Shown here in pieces: positions 51,333 to 60,913 of a stretch of 64,000 nucleotides of DNA (position 1 is the first letter of the stretch; every line of letters begins with the position of its first letter). The position numbers and the translations under genes are program-made. The notes under the pieces are model-generated. The model was not told the DNA's origin. It worked only from the letters and a program-made list of their open reading frames with translations, and searched no databases. The DNA comes from Mycolicibacterium diernhoferi (GTDB lineage Bacteria > Actinomycetota > Actinomycetes > Mycobacteriales > Mycobacteriaceae). The stretch is taken from the NCBI RefSeq assembly GCF_019456655.1, contig NZ_CP080332.1:4712001-4776000 (forward strand), read 5' to 3'.

Positions 51333-52265
51333 ATGCCGCGGCCCAGCGAGCCGAGCCCATATGTGGAGTTCGACCGGACCCAATGGCGCTCGTTGCGTAT
51401 GGCGACCCCCTTGAAACTCACCGAAGCCGAGCTGGTCGGGCTGCGCGGTCTGGGCGAGTCCGTCGACCTGCTGGAGGTCGAAGAGGTCTACCTGCCGCTG
51501 GCCCGACTGATCCATCTGCAGGTCGCCGCACACCAGCGGCTGTTCTCCGCGACCGCGGAGTTCCTCGGCGAACAGACCTCAGACCGTCCGGTGCCGTTCA
51601 TCATCGGGGTGGCCGGCAGCGTGGCCGTCGGCAAGTCCACCACCGCGCGCGTGCTGAAGGCGCTGCTGGCCCGCTGGGAGCATCACCCGCGCGTCGATCT
51701 GGTGACCACCGACGGCTTCCTCTACCCCAATGCCGAGTTGGGGCGGCGGAATCTGATGCACCGCAAAGGTTTTCCGGAGAGTTACGACCGCCGGGCGCTG
51801 ATGCGGTTCGTCACCGCGGTGAAATCGGGGGCCGACAGGGCCTGCGCCCCGGTGTATTCGCACCTGATCTACGACATCGTGCCCGGCGAGACGCAGATGA
51901 TCCGCCAGCCGGACATTCTCATCATGGAGGGGCTGAACGTCCTGCAGACCGGTCCGGCGCTGATGGTCTCGGACCTGTTCGACTTCTCACTGTACGTCGA
52001 CGCGCGGGTCGAGGACATCGAGCAGTGGTACATCTCGCGCTTCCTGTCCATGCGCGCCGGCGCGTTCGCCGACCCGGCTTCGCATTTCCACCATTACTCC
52101 ACGTTGACCGACGAGCAGGCCGAGTTCGCCGCGCGCGACATCTGGCATTCGATCAACCGTCCCAACCTGATCGAGAACATCCTGCCCACCCGCCCGCGGG
52201 CCACCCTGGTGCTGCGCAAGGACGCCGACCACTCCATCAACCGGCTGCGACTGCGGAAGCTCTGA
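51333..52265 (+). CDS. coaA: Type I pantothenate kinase
   Basis: 310 residues. The Walker A motif [20 protein letters not shown] is at about residues 93-112, [10 protein letters not shown] (substrate and Mg site) follows, then [10 protein letters not shown] and [12 protein letters not shown]. It catalyses the first committed step of CoA synthesis and is normally inhibited by CoA. The size matches M. tuberculosis PanK (Rv1092c, 312 residues). The start ATG at 51,333 is fixed by homology. Its 3' end overlaps the monooxygenase-like gene tail to tail by 29 bases. Confidence 0.97.
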   Translation: MPRPSEPSPYVEFDRTQWRSLRMATPLKLTEAELVGLRGLGESVDLLEVEEVYLPLARLIHLQVAAHQRLFSATAEFLGEQTSDRPVPFIIGVAGSVAVGKSTTARVLKALLARWEHHPRVDLVTTDGFLYPNAELGRRNLMHRKGFPESYDRRALMRFVTAVKSGADRACAPVYSHLIYDIVPGETQMIRQPDILIMEGLNVLQTGPALMVSDLFDFSLYVDARVEDIEQWYISRFLSMRAGAFADPASHFHHYSTLTDEQAEFAARDIWHSINRPNLIENILPTRPRATLVLRKDADHSINRLRLRKL

Positions 52266-53712
52266 GCACCGAATCCAGTGGGCCGCAACGCACCTCGAAG
52301 CGTTCCCCGATGGTGTCCAGGGTGTGCCGCAACCCTGCGGACTCGCCGCGGTGGGTGCGCATGAACCACAGTGCCGCGGCGGTCCGCCGGTGCCACGGAT
52401 ACCACCGGTCGAAGTCCAGCCCGCACTCGTTGAAAACACCGACCGGCACCGCATCGGCGATCAGGCCGAGGTTGTACCGGGCCAGCGTGAACATCGCGAA
52501 AGGCATCACCGCCTTGCTGCGGTGCAGCAGCTCCTGCAGATCCAGTGCGTAGAGCGGGATGTCGCGCAGCTTGTCCAGCATCATCAGATGCGTCATGAAG
52601 TAGCCCTCGTACGAGGTGAAATGCATTGTTGCCGAGCGGGTCTGGATCGACAGCACGGTACCGTCGTCGTTGGTGTACGGCTCATATGGCTGCTCGGTGT
52701 TTCCCAGGTAGCCGGTGCAATTGACCAGCCAGCTGCCCGCCGGGACGCGTTTGGCCGCACCGTCGTCGAGCACCAGGTCCACCCCGTCGTCGGCGTCCAC
52801 CGCGTCGACGAGGTGGCCCATCACGGCCTCACCGAGACCGGCGGCGATCGTCCGGCTCTCCGCCTCGGAGAGCACCCCGAGCAGGAAGTTGTCGGCACGG
52901 GCCGTCGGGCCGGTGCCGAATCGTTCCCGCATCCATCGGGCAACCTCGTGTTCGTTGGTGCCGTCGAACAGGTGCGACAACTCGCCCGACAGCGCGCTGA
53001 GCGTCTTGCCGCCCCACCATCTCTGTGCACCGTCCGGAAAGAACCGGTCGCGGCTGGAGAAGAAGGTGCCCGAGCCGGCCAGCATGTTGATCTCACGTCC
53101 CGGATTGCGGGTGATCAGGGCGTGCGCGGTGTCCATCGCGGTCTTGCCGCTGCCGATGATCCACACCGCAGCGGTGTCGGCGGCGATCTCACCGCCGCGC
53201 ATATCGCAGAAATCCGGGGACACCGAGCGCACCCGGGTGCTGGAGACCTGCAGCGGGTCGTTGGTGCCGATCCCGAAGCCGTAGGCCTTGATCAGCCGGC
53301 CCGTCTCGAGCACGTGGTCATCTCCGGAACCGGTCCGGCAGACCACGCGGACGCCCCCGTCGTGGGCAGTATCGGACACATACGACCAGCCGAGCCACTC
53401 CTCCACCTGTACCCGCTGCCGGATCTGGGCCAGGCAGTGGGCGAAATGGTCGAGCACCTCGTCCTTGGTGGCCAGGTAGCCCGGGTCCCGGTCGAGGGTC
53501 CAGGCGATGTTGCCGGCGGTGAACATTCCGTGCGGTTGGTGCAGCCGGACATACGGGTAGACATCGACCCACATCCCGCCGACCCGGGGGCGGCGGTCCA
53601 GCAGGACGACTTTCTGGTCTGCACGCAGGTACCGGCTCGCGGCGAACAGTGCGTTCAACCCGGCGAGACCGGCACCCACGATGCAGACGTCACAGGAATC
53701 GACAGTGGTCAC
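52237..53712 (-). CDS. FAD/NAD(P)-binding monooxygenase-like protein
   Basis: 491 residues. The FAD Rossmann motif VGAGLAGL is at about residues 12-19, with [20 protein letters not shown] as the following strand-loop. A second nucleotide-binding motif, [15 protein letters not shown], lies at about 187-201. This arrangement resembles flavin-containing monooxygenases and related NAD(P)-binding proteins. The Baeyer-Villiger fingerprint FxGxxxHxxxWP/D is not visible, so N- or S-oxygenation or another reaction is possible. A substrate cannot be assigned. It stands alone with an 80-base gap to the next gene downstream. Confidence 0.85.
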   Translation of the reverse strand: MTTVDSCDVCIVGAGLAGLNALFAASRYLRADQKVVLLDRRPRVGGMWVDVYPYVRLHQPHGMFTAGNIAWTLDRDPGYLATKDEVLDHFAHCLAQIRQRVQVEEWLGWSYVSDTAHDGGVRVVCRTGSGDDHVLETGRLIKAYGFGIGTNDPLQVSSTRVRSVSPDFCDMRGGEIAADTAAVWIIGSGKTAMDTAHALITRNPGREINMLAGSGTFFSSRDRFFPDGAQRWWGGKTLSALSGELSHLFDGTNEHEVARWMRERFGTGPTARADNFLLGVLSEAESRTIAAGLGEAVMGHLVDAVDADDGVDLVLDDGAAKRVPAGSWLVNCTGYLGNTEQPYEPYTNDDGTVLSIQTRSATMHFTSYEGYFMTHLMMLDKLRDIPLYALDLQELLHRSKAVMPFAMFTLARYNLGLIADAVPVGVFNECGLDFDRWYPWHRRTAAALWFMRTHRGESAGLRHTLDTIGERFEVRCGPLDSVLRASAVAAG

Positions 53713-53791
53713 GGATCCTCCTCGGACGAGTCAGTCCACTGTGACCCGACCGCACCGAGCCGACCCGAGTAGCGGGTTACTCGGGTTTGGC

Positions 53792-54202
53792 TCAGGCCGT
53801 CAGCCGGCGGACCCCGATGTACTGCAGTTCGGCCATCACCAGGGTGTACAGGCCGGTCACGATGACCGCCGCGGTGCCCACCCCGGTCAATCCGAACATG
53901 CCGGTGAGCAGCACCGCGGCGGCGATGGCGGTGCACGCCAGGTTGGCGATGACGACGGCGATCCCGCCGGGGCGCACCTGGTCGAGGGCGGCCAGCGCCA
54001 GCACGACGACGCCGTAGACCACCGAGAAGACGCCGACGCCGAGTTCGACGGCCCGGGGCAGACCGGTGATGTCGGCGGCCCAGCCGGCCGCAGCCAGCAG
54101 GACCACCCCGACGATGCCGACGATGATCGCGTCGGCGCGCATGGCCAGGCGCAGCAGCGCGTCGCGGGCGGTGGATACGGCGGGAACGGAGATGGCGGAC
54201 AT
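53792..54202 (-). CDS. Four-helix small membrane protein
   Basis: 136 residues from the ATG at 54,202, with AAAGGA eight bases upstream. Four hydrophobic segments (for example IIVGIVGVVLLAAAGWAADI, VFSVVYGVVVLALAAL, VIANLACTAIAAAVLLTGM) span most of the chain. The pattern resembles small integral proteins seen beside regulators in actinobacteria, but I recognise no family. The gene lies 107 bases after the larger membrane protein gene on the same strand. Confidence 0.8.
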   Translation of the reverse strand: MSAISVPAVSTARDALLRLAMRADAIIVGIVGVVLLAAAGWAADITGLPRAVELGVGVFSVVYGVVVLALAALDQVRPGGIAVVIANLACTAIAAAVLLTGMFGLTGVGTAAVIVTGLYTLVMAELQYIGVRRLTA

Positions 54203-54309
54203 GGTGTTCCTTTCATTCGGTTCAGGACACCCCCGACCCTGCCCGCGGGCCGCTGCCGACTCGACGCGTAACGCTGCCAAAGACTGCCAACCGCAGGTCA
54301 CGGCCGCGG

Positions 54310-55668
54310 TCAGGGCACCTGTGCCAGCGTCCCGCCGCGCAGATCGGCGGCGATCACCCGGGCCGCCGCGTTCTGCCAGTTGTGCAGGGACCGCTGCGGC
54401 ACCTCGGTGACCAACCATTGCCAGGCCTGCCGAGCCACCGGGTCGAGCCCGGCCGCGGTCGCGTTCTGGGCGTATGCGCGCACCCCGACGACGTACGGGA
54501 AGTACAGCGAGTTGTAGTGCCGCCACTGCTCGGTGGTGCCGAAGTCGCCGCCCTCGCGCGGTTTGAGCGCCGAGATGCGGTCGGCCAGCAGTGCCTTCAG
54601 CTCGTTGGCCCGTTCCAGCGGGCGGTCCGCTGCGCCGCGGGCGGCCAGCCGGGCATCGATGGCGGGCAGCGCGGTCAACGGGCTGGCGACCAGTTTGGAC
54701 AGATCGCCGTAGTGCCCCAGCGCGCGCCGGGTCAGCCGGGCGAAGGTGTCGTCGTCGAGATCTTCCAGCGGGTTGCCGGCCCGCAACGGCAGGGCCGCCT
54801 CGGTGCCGCGCAACGCGGCCCGCTCTGCGCGCAGACCGGGTGAGCCGGAGAACGTCAGCCGGTCCAGCACCCCGGCCAGCGGGTCGGCCAGCACGTTGAT
54901 GGCGATGGCGATGGCCAGGCTGGTGAACAGCAGCACGGTCAGGGCGATCTGCCCGGACGCCCCGGTGACCGCCAGACCGATCCCCACCTGCCCGCCGAAC
55001 AGCACCGCCACCACGGCCGTCGCGGTGAAGGACCGCAGCATGTCCGCGCGCAGCGCCTGCCCCTCGTCGAAGGCGTCCCACAGCGCCACCGCGATCCCGA
55101 GCAGCGCCACGTCGAAACCGGTCGACGCCAGCGCCAGCCAGCTGGGCAGCAGGCCCAGCGGGATCACCAGGATCGCGTTGCCGAGCGCGAAGAACAGTGT
55201 CGCCACCAGGACGAACCGCACCACCGGGACCGGCTGTGCGGGACGCAGCACGGCGGTCACCATGGCGCCCAGCGACGGCAGCGAGACGGCGGCGAACATC
55301 ACCCAGTGCCCGGCGCGCAGCGGTCCGTCGACGGATCCGGCCAGCGCGGCGCCGGTGAACGCGACGGCCGCGACCGCGCCGACCAACACGATCTCGCGGA
55401 CCCGGCTGCGCCACGTCTCGGTGGGGCGGGACAGCTCGAGCAGCACCGCGAACCAGGAGATCCCGGGCAGCGCCACCAGGTAGATCTCGATCTGGCTGAG
55501 CAGTCCCGAGGTGGTCTCGGTACGCACCGCGTCCAGGGCCACGACCACAGCGAAGCTGGTCAACCCGGCGGCGGCCAGTACCAGCACCGGCTTTCGGGGA
55601 TCACGCGCGAGCAGGTACAGCCCGAGCCACCAGCTGAGTGCGAAGACGATCGCCGACAGCCCGGCCAC
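54310..55668 (-). CDS. Multi-pass membrane protein with soluble C-terminal domain
   Basis: 452 residues from the GTG at 55,668, four bases after the prenyl synthase stop codon. About nine hydrophobic segments fill residues 1-270 (AIVFALSWWLGLYLLA, YLVALPGISWFAVLLELS, and so on), resembling the 7TM-type sensor regions of some actinobacterial proteins. A helical, cytosolic C-terminal domain of about 170 residues follows, with FARLTRRALGHYGDLSKL and TTEQWRHYNSLYFPYVVGVR. I see no kinase, phosphatase or cyclase motifs. Probably in an operon with uppS. Function unknown. Confidence 0.8.
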   Translation of the reverse strand: MAGLSAIVFALSWWLGLYLLARDPRKPVLVLAAAGLTSFAVVVALDAVRTETTSGLLSQIEIYLVALPGISWFAVLLELSRPTETWRSRVREIVLVGAVAAVAFTGAALAGSVDGPLRAGHWVMFAAVSLPSLGAMVTAVLRPAQPVPVVRFVLVATLFFALGNAILVIPLGLLPSWLALASTGFDVALLGIAVALWDAFDEGQALRADMLRSFTATAVVAVLFGGQVGIGLAVTGASGQIALTVLLFTSLAIAIAINVLADPLAGVLDRLTFSGSPGLRAERAALRGTEAALPLRAGNPLEDLDDDTFARLTRRALGHYGDLSKLVASPLTALPAIDARLAARGAADRPLERANELKALLADRISALKPREGGDFGTTEQWRHYNSLYFPYVVGVRAYAQNATAAGLDPVARQAWQWLVTEVPQRSLHNWQNAAARVIAADLRGGTLAQVP

Positions 55669-55672
55669 GGTG

Positions 55673-56470
55673 TTACAGCCCGTGCCGCCGGTGCCGCTGC
55701 GTGTAGTCGCGCAACGCACGCAGGAAGTCGACCCGCCGGAACGCCGGCCAGTGCGCCTCGGTGAACCACATCTCCGAATATGCGCTCTGCCACAGCAGGA
55801 ATCCGGACAGCCGCTGCTCCCCGGAGGTGCGGATGACCAGATCCGGGTCCGGTTGCCCGGAGGTGTACAGGTTCTCCGATATGGCGTCGACGGTCACCGA
55901 TTCGATGAGCTGCTCGGCGGTCGCACCGTTGGCGAGTTCCTTGCCCAGCAGGGCGCGCACCGCGTCGACGATCTCCTGTCGGCCGCCGTACCCGACGGCG
56001 ACATTGACCTGCAGGACGCCCGGGGTCGCCGTCCGGACGGTGCTGTCCACCGCCTCCCGCAACCGGCGGGCCGGTTCCTCACCGAGCAGTTCGAGGTCGC
56101 CCACGGTGCGCACGCTCCACCGGTTGGCGGGAGCGCAGATCTCCTCGACCACATCGGTGATGATCTCGATCAGCGCGCTCAACTCGTCGGGATCGCGCTG
56201 CAGGTTCTCGGTCGAGAGCAGATACACCGTCGTGAGTTCGATGCCCGCGGCCTGGCACCAGCGCAGCATCTCGGCGATCTTCGCCGCACCCTTGCGGTAG
56301 CCGTAACTGACGTCGTCGAATCCGGCGTCGCGGGCCCAACGGCGATTACCGTCACACAACACCGCGATGTGGCGTGGAAGTTGGGATCTGGCCTGCGCCA
56401 ACTCTTTGCGCAACCGCAACTCATACAGCCGGTACGCCGGCTCCTTGAGTCGCGGCGGAATGATCTCCAC
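55673..56470 (-). CDS. Short-chain cis-prenyl diphosphate synthase (Z-FPP synthase type)
   Basis: 265 residues from the GTG at 56,470. The start is fixed by the conserved opening [20 protein letters not shown]. The substrate motif is [18 protein letters not shown], followed by [33 protein letters not shown] and [20 protein letters not shown]. It is very close to M. tuberculosis Rv1086, which makes (2Z,6E)-farnesyl diphosphate, the precursor of decaprenyl phosphate for arabinogalactan synthesis. TAGTCT eight bases before the GTG is a likely -10. Divergent from hlyIII. Confidence 0.95.
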   Translation of the reverse strand: MEIIPPRLKEPAYRLYELRLRKELAQARSQLPRHIAVLCDGNRRWARDAGFDDVSYGYRKGAAKIAEMLRWCQAAGIELTTVYLLSTENLQRDPDELSALIEIITDVVEEICAPANRWSVRTVGDLELLGEEPARRLREAVDSTVRTATPGVLQVNVAVGYGGRQEIVDAVRALLGKELANGATAEQLIESVTVDAISENLYTSGQPDPDLVIRTSGEQRLSGFLLWQSAYSEMWFTEAHWPAFRRVDFLRALRDYTQRHRRHGL

Positions 56471-56478
56471 AACGATCA

Positions 56479-56488
56479 AGACTACTGT
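56479..56488. promoter_or_regulatory. Overlapping divergent -10 boxes of uppS-like gene and hlyIII
   Basis: Minus-strand TAGTCT (56,479-56,484) and plus-strand TACTGT (56,483-56,488) are both TANNNT hexamers and share two bases. Only one promoter could be occupied at a time, implying mutual exclusion of the two transcripts. Confidence 0.45.
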
Positions 56489-56525
56489 TACTTCGGGATC
56501 TTCCATGCCAGACAGCGGAGGTGAC

Positions 56526-57269
56526 ATGACGACCCCGATCGACTCCGGCCGTCCGTACCGTTCGGCCGCGGACCCCAGCACCGCCGAAGACCTGCCCGAA
56601 GCCGTCGCCGACGGCGTTGCGCAACTCTTGGGCCGACCGCGTGCACGTGGCTGGATTCACCTGTACTCGGCCATAGTGGCGTTCATCGCCGGCGCGGCGC
56701 TGGTCGCGGTGTCCTGGTCGATGCAGTCCACCCGCGCCGGGTTGGCCACTTTGCTCTACACGTTCACCATCGTGGCGATGTTCGCCGTCAGCGCCACCTA
56801 TCACCGGGTGACCTGGCAGTCCGTCCGCGCGCGCACCTGGATGAAGCGGCTCGACCACTCGATGATCTTCCTGTTCATCGCCGGCAGCTATACCCCGTTC
56901 GCGCTGCTGGCGCTGCCCGAATCCAAGGGCATGGTGCTGTTCTGGATCGTCTGGGGCGGCGCGATCGCCGGTGTGCTGCTGAAGATGTTCTGGCCGGCGG
57001 CCCCGCGCTGGCTCGGGGTGCCGCTCTACATCCTGTTGGGTTGGGTGGCAGCCTGGTTCATCGGCCCGATCATGCACGGCGCCGGGGTGGGCGCGGTGGT
57101 GCTGCTGATCGTGGGCGGTGCGCTCTACAGCATCGGCGGCGTGCTGTACGCGCTGAAGTGGCCGAACCCCTGGCCGGCCACGTTCGGCCATCACGAGTTC
57201 TTCCATGCCTGCACCGCGGTCGCGGCGATCTGCCACTACATCGCGATGTGGTTCGCCGTCTTCTCGTGA
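56526..57269 (+). CDS. Hemolysin III-related (PAQR family) membrane protein
   Basis: 247 residues; GGAGGTG just before ATG 56,526 decides this start over ATG 56,505. Seven hydrophobic segments. The PAQR/HlyIII metal and fold motifs are SATYHR (about residue 88), [20 protein letters not shown] and the C-terminal [17 protein letters not shown] with three His. It matches Rv1085c in position. PAQR proteins are thought to act on lipids such as ceramides or to sense membrane state; hemolysis itself is doubtful. Confidence 0.95.
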   Translation: MTTPIDSGRPYRSAADPSTAEDLPEAVADGVAQLLGRPRARGWIHLYSAIVAFIAGAALVAVSWSMQSTRAGLATLLYTFTIVAMFAVSATYHRVTWQSVRARTWMKRLDHSMIFLFIAGSYTPFALLALPESKGMVLFWIVWGGAIAGVLLKMFWPAAPRWLGVPLYILLGWVAAWFIGPIMHGAGVGAVVLLIVGGALYSIGGVLYALKWPNPWPATFGHHEFFHACTAVAAICHYIAMWFAVFS

Positions 57270-57316
57270 TTTCGGCGCGCTGACGTCCGGAAACCGAACG
57301 CGAGCGCGCCGAAATC
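57268..57316. terminator. Perfect 14-base inverted repeat between convergent genes
   Basis: GATTTCGGCGCGCT (57,268-57,281) and AGCGCGCCGAAATC (57,303-57,316) are exact complements with a 21-base loop. It lies between the convergent hlyIII and ketosteroid-isomerase-like genes and includes the hlyIII stop codon. It would work in both directions; there is no U-run. Confidence 0.6.
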
Positions 57317-57323
57317 GGCGGGT

Positions 57324-57692
57324 CTAGAGCTGGGTGACGTCCTGCGGGCCCCAGAACGCCCGCATCGAGGTGATCTGCCCGTCGGCGTTGAACGTCATGA
57401 CCTCGATCGGTTCGATCTTCATCGCGCCGCCGACGGTGATGGCGAAGACGAAGGCCGCCTCGCTGCCGCCGGCCCGGAAAGACAGCAGCTGCGTGGTGAT
57501 CTCCGCACCGGAGACGTTCTTGTAGAAGCCGGCGATCGCCTGCCGCCCGATGTGCACCTCACCGCCGCCGACCGGATCCTCCAGGGTGGCGTCCTCGGCA
57601 TACAACGCGGCGACGTCATCCGCGCTACCGCTGACGACGGTGTCCAGATACCGCTGAACGAATCCTTGCAAGACATCGGGCTCGAAGCTCAT
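57324..57692 (-). CDS. Ketosteroid isomerase-like (NTF2 fold) protein
   Basis: 122 residues that align along their whole length with bacterial delta5-3-ketosteroid isomerases. Tyr15 in FVQRYLDTV matches catalytic Tyr14 of the Comamonas enzyme, and Asp39 in DATLEDPVG matches base Asp38. The oxyanion-hole Asp99 position is Glu97 (EPIEVMTF). KSI moves the double bond from delta5 to delta4, which is the step after 3beta-HSD oxidation. The Glu substitution could still donate a hydrogen bond. No KstR site lies upstream. An uncharacterised SnoaL-like role is the alternative. Confidence 0.8.
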   Translation of the reverse strand: MSFEPDVLQGFVQRYLDTVVSGSADDVAALYAEDATLEDPVGGGEVHIGRQAIAGFYKNVSGAEITTQLLSFRAGGSEAAFVFAITVGGAMKIEPIEVMTFNADGQITSMRAFWGPQDVTQL

Positions 57693-57703
57693 GTGCGGCC
57701 ACG

Positions 57704-59704
57704 CTACACGGAACCCTCGAGTGTGACGACGAGATTCTCGACCGTCGTGACCGGCAGGTCACACACCCGGCCACGGCACACGTAGGCCGCATCGCGCCCA
57801 CCCACCCGGTCCCGTCCGGTCAGCAGTTCACTGGAGTCGACCGCACCGCCGATCACCACCGCGCCGCCGGGCGCCAGCCGCCTGGCCGCGGCCAGCAGCG
57901 CCGAATCCGTCGGGTCGCAGGCCACCGCGATCTGGATCGGTCCGCGCACCGCGGCTTCGGCGACGGCGAGCCAATGCCCGCCCGAGCGCGGCACTTTGGC
58001 CAACACCGGGGTCGCCGAGGCCAGGGTGGCGTCGGCCGCGGCGGCGTAGCGCGGGTCACCGGTCAGGTGCGCGGCCAGTTGCAGCGCCTCGGCGATCGAT
58101 GAGGCACCCGACGGGGTGGCGCCGTCGAGCGGATCGGCCGGGCGCAACACCAGCACCTCGGCATCGTCGGCGGTGTCGAACCACCGGCCCGGCTGCCCGG
58201 GGTCGGCGAAGCGGTCCAGCACGGTGTCGAGCAGGCCGGTGGCCGTGGTGAGCCAGGACCGGGCCCCGGTCAGCTGATACAGCCCGCACATCGCGGTGAT
58301 CAGGGCCGCGTAGTCCTCCAGGATCGCCGCGCTGTCACCGACCACGCCGCCCAGGCTGGCCCGGCGCAGCCGGCCGTCCACCAGGTGCAGCAACAGCAGT
58401 TCGCGTGCGCACACCGTTGCGGCGTCGGAGTATTCGGGTTCGTCCAGTGCCACCGATGCCTCGATCAGCGCAGTGATCGCCAACCCGTTCCACGCGGTGA
58501 CGACCAAGGCGGCGCGACCCGGCTGCGGCCGGCGTGCCCGTGCCGCCAACAGGGCGGCCCGCACCCGCTCGAACCGGTGTCGATCGTCGGGATCGGTGCG
58601 CAGTTGCAGCACCGAGCTGCCGTGTTCGAAGGTGCCGGCCTCGGTCACCCCGAAAAGTGAAGCGGCCCAATACGCTTCATCGCCGAGGACCTCGCGCAGC
58701 TGGGCCGGCGTCCAGGCGTAGGTCAGGCCCTCCACCCCGTCGGCATCGGCGTCCAGCGATGAGGCGAACATGCCGCCGGTACCGAGCTCACCGATGATGA
58801 ACCGGGCCGTCTCATCGGCGATCCTGCGCGCCAACGGATCACCGGTGCGGCGTGCCCAATGGGAGTAGAACCGCAGCAGTAGCGCATTGTCGTAGAGCAT
58901 CTTCTCGAAATGCGGCACCACCCAGGCCGAATCCACGCTGTACCGGGCGAAGCCCCCGGCGAGCTGGTCGTAGATCCCACCCCGGGCCATGGCAGTACCC
59001 GCACGCCGGACGGCATCGAGCACCCGCTGCGAGCCGGTGCGTTCGTAGTTGCGCAGCAACGCTTCGGCCACCATCGACGGCGGAAACTTCGGTGCGGCGC
59101 CAAACCCGCCACGTTCCGTGTCCTCGTCGCGCAGCACCGCAGCCACCGCAGCGTCACAGAGCCGCGGATCGACCGGCGGCCCGCCACCCGGCAGGCCGCC
59201 GCTCATCGCACGGAGTTCCCCGGCGATCTCGTCGGATGCCTGCTCGACGTCGGCCCGGCGCTCGCGCCAGGTCTGCTTCACCGCCGAAATCAGCTGCAGA
59301 AAACCCTCTTTCGGGTAATAGGTACCGCAGAAGAAGGGGCGGCCGTCCGGGGTGAGGAAGCACGTCATCGGCCAGCCACCCTGGCCCGTCATCGCCACCG
59401 TCGCGCTCATATAGACCGCATCCAGGTCGGGTCGCTCCTCGCGGTCGACCTTGATGCAGACGAAGTCGTCGTTCAGTGCGGCGGCCACCTCGTCCGAGTC
59501 GAACGATTCGTGGGCCATCACATGGCACCAGTGGCAGGCGGCGTACCCGATGGACAGCAGGATGGGCACATCGCGGCGGGCCGCCTCGGCCAGTGCCTCG
59601 ACGCCCCACTCCTGCCAGTGCACCGGGTTGTCCGCGTGCTGGCGCAGGTAGGGGCTGGTGGACCCGCCCAGGGTGTTACCCCTTGCCGTCACCCTTGAAC
59701 TCAC
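57704..59704 (-). CDS. DUF255 thioredoxin-domain protein (YyaL/SPATA20-like)
   Basis: 666 residues. The N-terminal thioredoxin-like domain has SPYLRQHADNPVHWQEWG and the redox motif ACHWCHVMAHESF (CxxC), then KVDREERPDLDAVYM and GGWPMTCFLTPDGRPF. The large C-terminal part is an (alpha/alpha)6 barrel like N-acylglucosamine 2-epimerase (MLYDNALLLRFYSHW and repeated helices). GAGGG eight bases before GTG 59,704 supports that start; GTG 59,692 is possible. Equivalent to Rv1084. The function is unknown in any organism. It overlaps the small membrane protein gene by 29 bases. Confidence 0.93.
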   Translation of the reverse strand: MSSRVTARGNTLGGSTSPYLRQHADNPVHWQEWGVEALAEAARRDVPILLSIGYAACHWCHVMAHESFDSDEVAAALNDDFVCIKVDREERPDLDAVYMSATVAMTGQGGWPMTCFLTPDGRPFFCGTYYPKEGFLQLISAVKQTWRERRADVEQASDEIAGELRAMSGGLPGGGPPVDPRLCDAAVAAVLRDEDTERGGFGAAPKFPPSMVAEALLRNYERTGSQRVLDAVRRAGTAMARGGIYDQLAGGFARYSVDSAWVVPHFEKMLYDNALLLRFYSHWARRTGDPLARRIADETARFIIGELGTGGMFASSLDADADGVEGLTYAWTPAQLREVLGDEAYWAASLFGVTEAGTFEHGSSVLQLRTDPDDRHRFERVRAALLAARARRPQPGRAALVVTAWNGLAITALIEASVALDEPEYSDAATVCARELLLLHLVDGRLRRASLGGVVGDSAAILEDYAALITAMCGLYQLTGARSWLTTATGLLDTVLDRFADPGQPGRWFDTADDAEVLVLRPADPLDGATPSGASSIAEALQLAAHLTGDPRYAAAADATLASATPVLAKVPRSGGHWLAVAEAAVRGPIQIAVACDPTDSALLAAARRLAPGGAVVIGGAVDSSELLTGRDRVGGRDAAYVCRGRVCDLPVTTVENLVVTLEGSV

Positions 59705-59933
59705 CTGCAGTGCCCTCGTCCACGGCCTGGTCGGGCTCGGGATGCTCCGGGTCGAATGATTCCGGCAGCTTCTTGAGGTGCCGGTTCATCGACCACACGA
59801 GGGCGAAGGTGCCGACGAGCAGCAGCACCAGGACGAGCAAGCCGACCGGGCTGGCCTTACCGAAGTCCGGGCCCGTCTGACGGGGCCCCTCCTCGGCGAG
59901 CAGGCTGGTGGCGATGAGAAGTAGGTCAGTCAT
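59676..59933 (-). CDS. Small single-pass membrane protein (Rv1083-like)
   Basis: 85 residues. One transmembrane helix ([20 protein letters not shown], about residues 30-49) is followed by a short basic patch and an acidic, Pro-rich C-terminus. It lies between mca and the DUF255 gene, overlapping both, the same arrangement as Rv1082-Rv1083-Rv1084. It may anchor or regulate one of them, but there is no direct evidence. Confidence 0.85.
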   Translation of the reverse strand: MTDLLLIATSLLAEEGPRQTGPDFGKASPVGLLVLVLLLVGTFALVWSMNRHLKKLPESFDPEHPEPDQAVDEGTAGEFKGDGKG

Positions 59934-60798
59934 GTGTATTGATCCCTGCGAACAGATCGGTTTCGGGCAGCCGCACCGGGACCCTGGACCGCGCGAGCTC
60001 GAACTCCTCGGTTGGCCACAGCCGCTGCTGCCATTCCATGGGCGTGGTGAAGAAGAAACTCTTGGGATCGATCTGCGTCGCGTGCGCCAGCAGGGCCTCG
60101 TCCCGCTGGGCGAAGTACTTCGCGCATTCGATCCGGGTGGTGACGCGTTTTTCGATCACGTCCTCCTCGGCGTCCCAGTTCTCCAGCCATTTGGCGAACG
60201 GGCCCTCTTGGTCATGCTTGGCGAACTCATCCTGCAGCACCTGCATGCGCTGACGCAGGAAGCCGTGGTTGTAGTACAGCTTGGCCACCGCCCAGGGTGG
60301 GCCGGCATCCGGGTAGCGCACATGGTCGGCGGCGGCCTCGTAGGCGGCGACGGAGACCTCGTGGCAGCGGATGTGGTCGGGGTGTGGGTAGCCGCCGTTC
60401 TCGTCGTAGGTGGTGAGCACGTGCGGGCGGAATTCACGGATCACCCGGACCAGCTTCTCGACCGGCTCGTCCAGCGGCACCGTGGCGAAGCTGCCCTCCG
60501 GTAGCGGCGGCAACGGGTCACCCTCGGGCAGGCCGGAGTCGACGTACCCGAGCCAGTGGTGCTCCACTCCGAGGATCTCGGCGGCCTTGGCCATCTCGTC
60601 CCGGCGCACCTCGTGGATGCGTCCGTGCACCTCAGGGATGTCCATCGCGGGGTTGAGGATGTCCCCGCGTTCACCCCCGGTCAGGGTCACCACCATGACC
60701 CGGGCGCCTTCGGCGGCGTACCGGGCGGTGGTCGCCGCCCCCTTGCTCGACTCGTCATCGGGGTGGGCGTGCACAGCCATCAAGCGCAGTTCAGTCAT
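59926..60798 (-). CDS. mca: Mycothiol S-conjugate amidase
   Basis: 290 residues. [20 protein letters not shown] gives the zinc His and Asp of the LmbE/MshB fold, and [11 protein letters not shown] supplies the third zinc His. [13 protein letters not shown] and [15 protein letters not shown] are typical of Mca; the C-terminal helical extension ([14 protein letters not shown]) separates Mca from the shorter MshB. It cleaves mycothiol conjugates to release mercapturic acids during detoxification. It overlaps the small membrane gene by 8 bases. Same position as Rv1082. Confidence 0.97.
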   Translation of the reverse strand: MTELRLMAVHAHPDDESSKGAATTARYAAEGARVMVVTLTGGERGDILNPAMDIPEVHGRIHEVRRDEMAKAAEILGVEHHWLGYVDSGLPEGDPLPPLPEGSFATVPLDEPVEKLVRVIREFRPHVLTTYDENGGYPHPDHIRCHEVSVAAYEAAADHVRYPDAGPPWAVAKLYYNHGFLRQRMQVLQDEFAKHDQEGPFAKWLENWDAEEDVIEKRVTTRIECAKYFAQRDEALLAHATQIDPKSFFFTTPMEWQQRLWPTEEFELARSRVPVRLPETDLFAGINTHD

Positions 60799-60864
60799 CG
60801 TGCCCCATCCAACGGCTCATATCGTCTGACAACGACGGCCGCTCTCCCTTCATGCCCACCGCTC

Positions 60865-60887
60865 TATAGTTCCAGTTCTAGTAGAAC
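60865..60887 (+). promoter_or_regulatory. Promoter of the DUF4307 gene with operator-like inverted repeat
   Basis: TATAGT (60,865-60,870) is a strong -10. A perfect inverted repeat GTTCTA-G-TAGAAC (60,875-60,887) covers the predicted transcript start at about 60,877, where a repressor would act. It does not match the LexA or KstR consensus. Three tandem CCGA units follow. Confidence 0.5.
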
Positions 60888-60913
60888 CGACCGACCGACG
60901 GGCACCCAAAACC

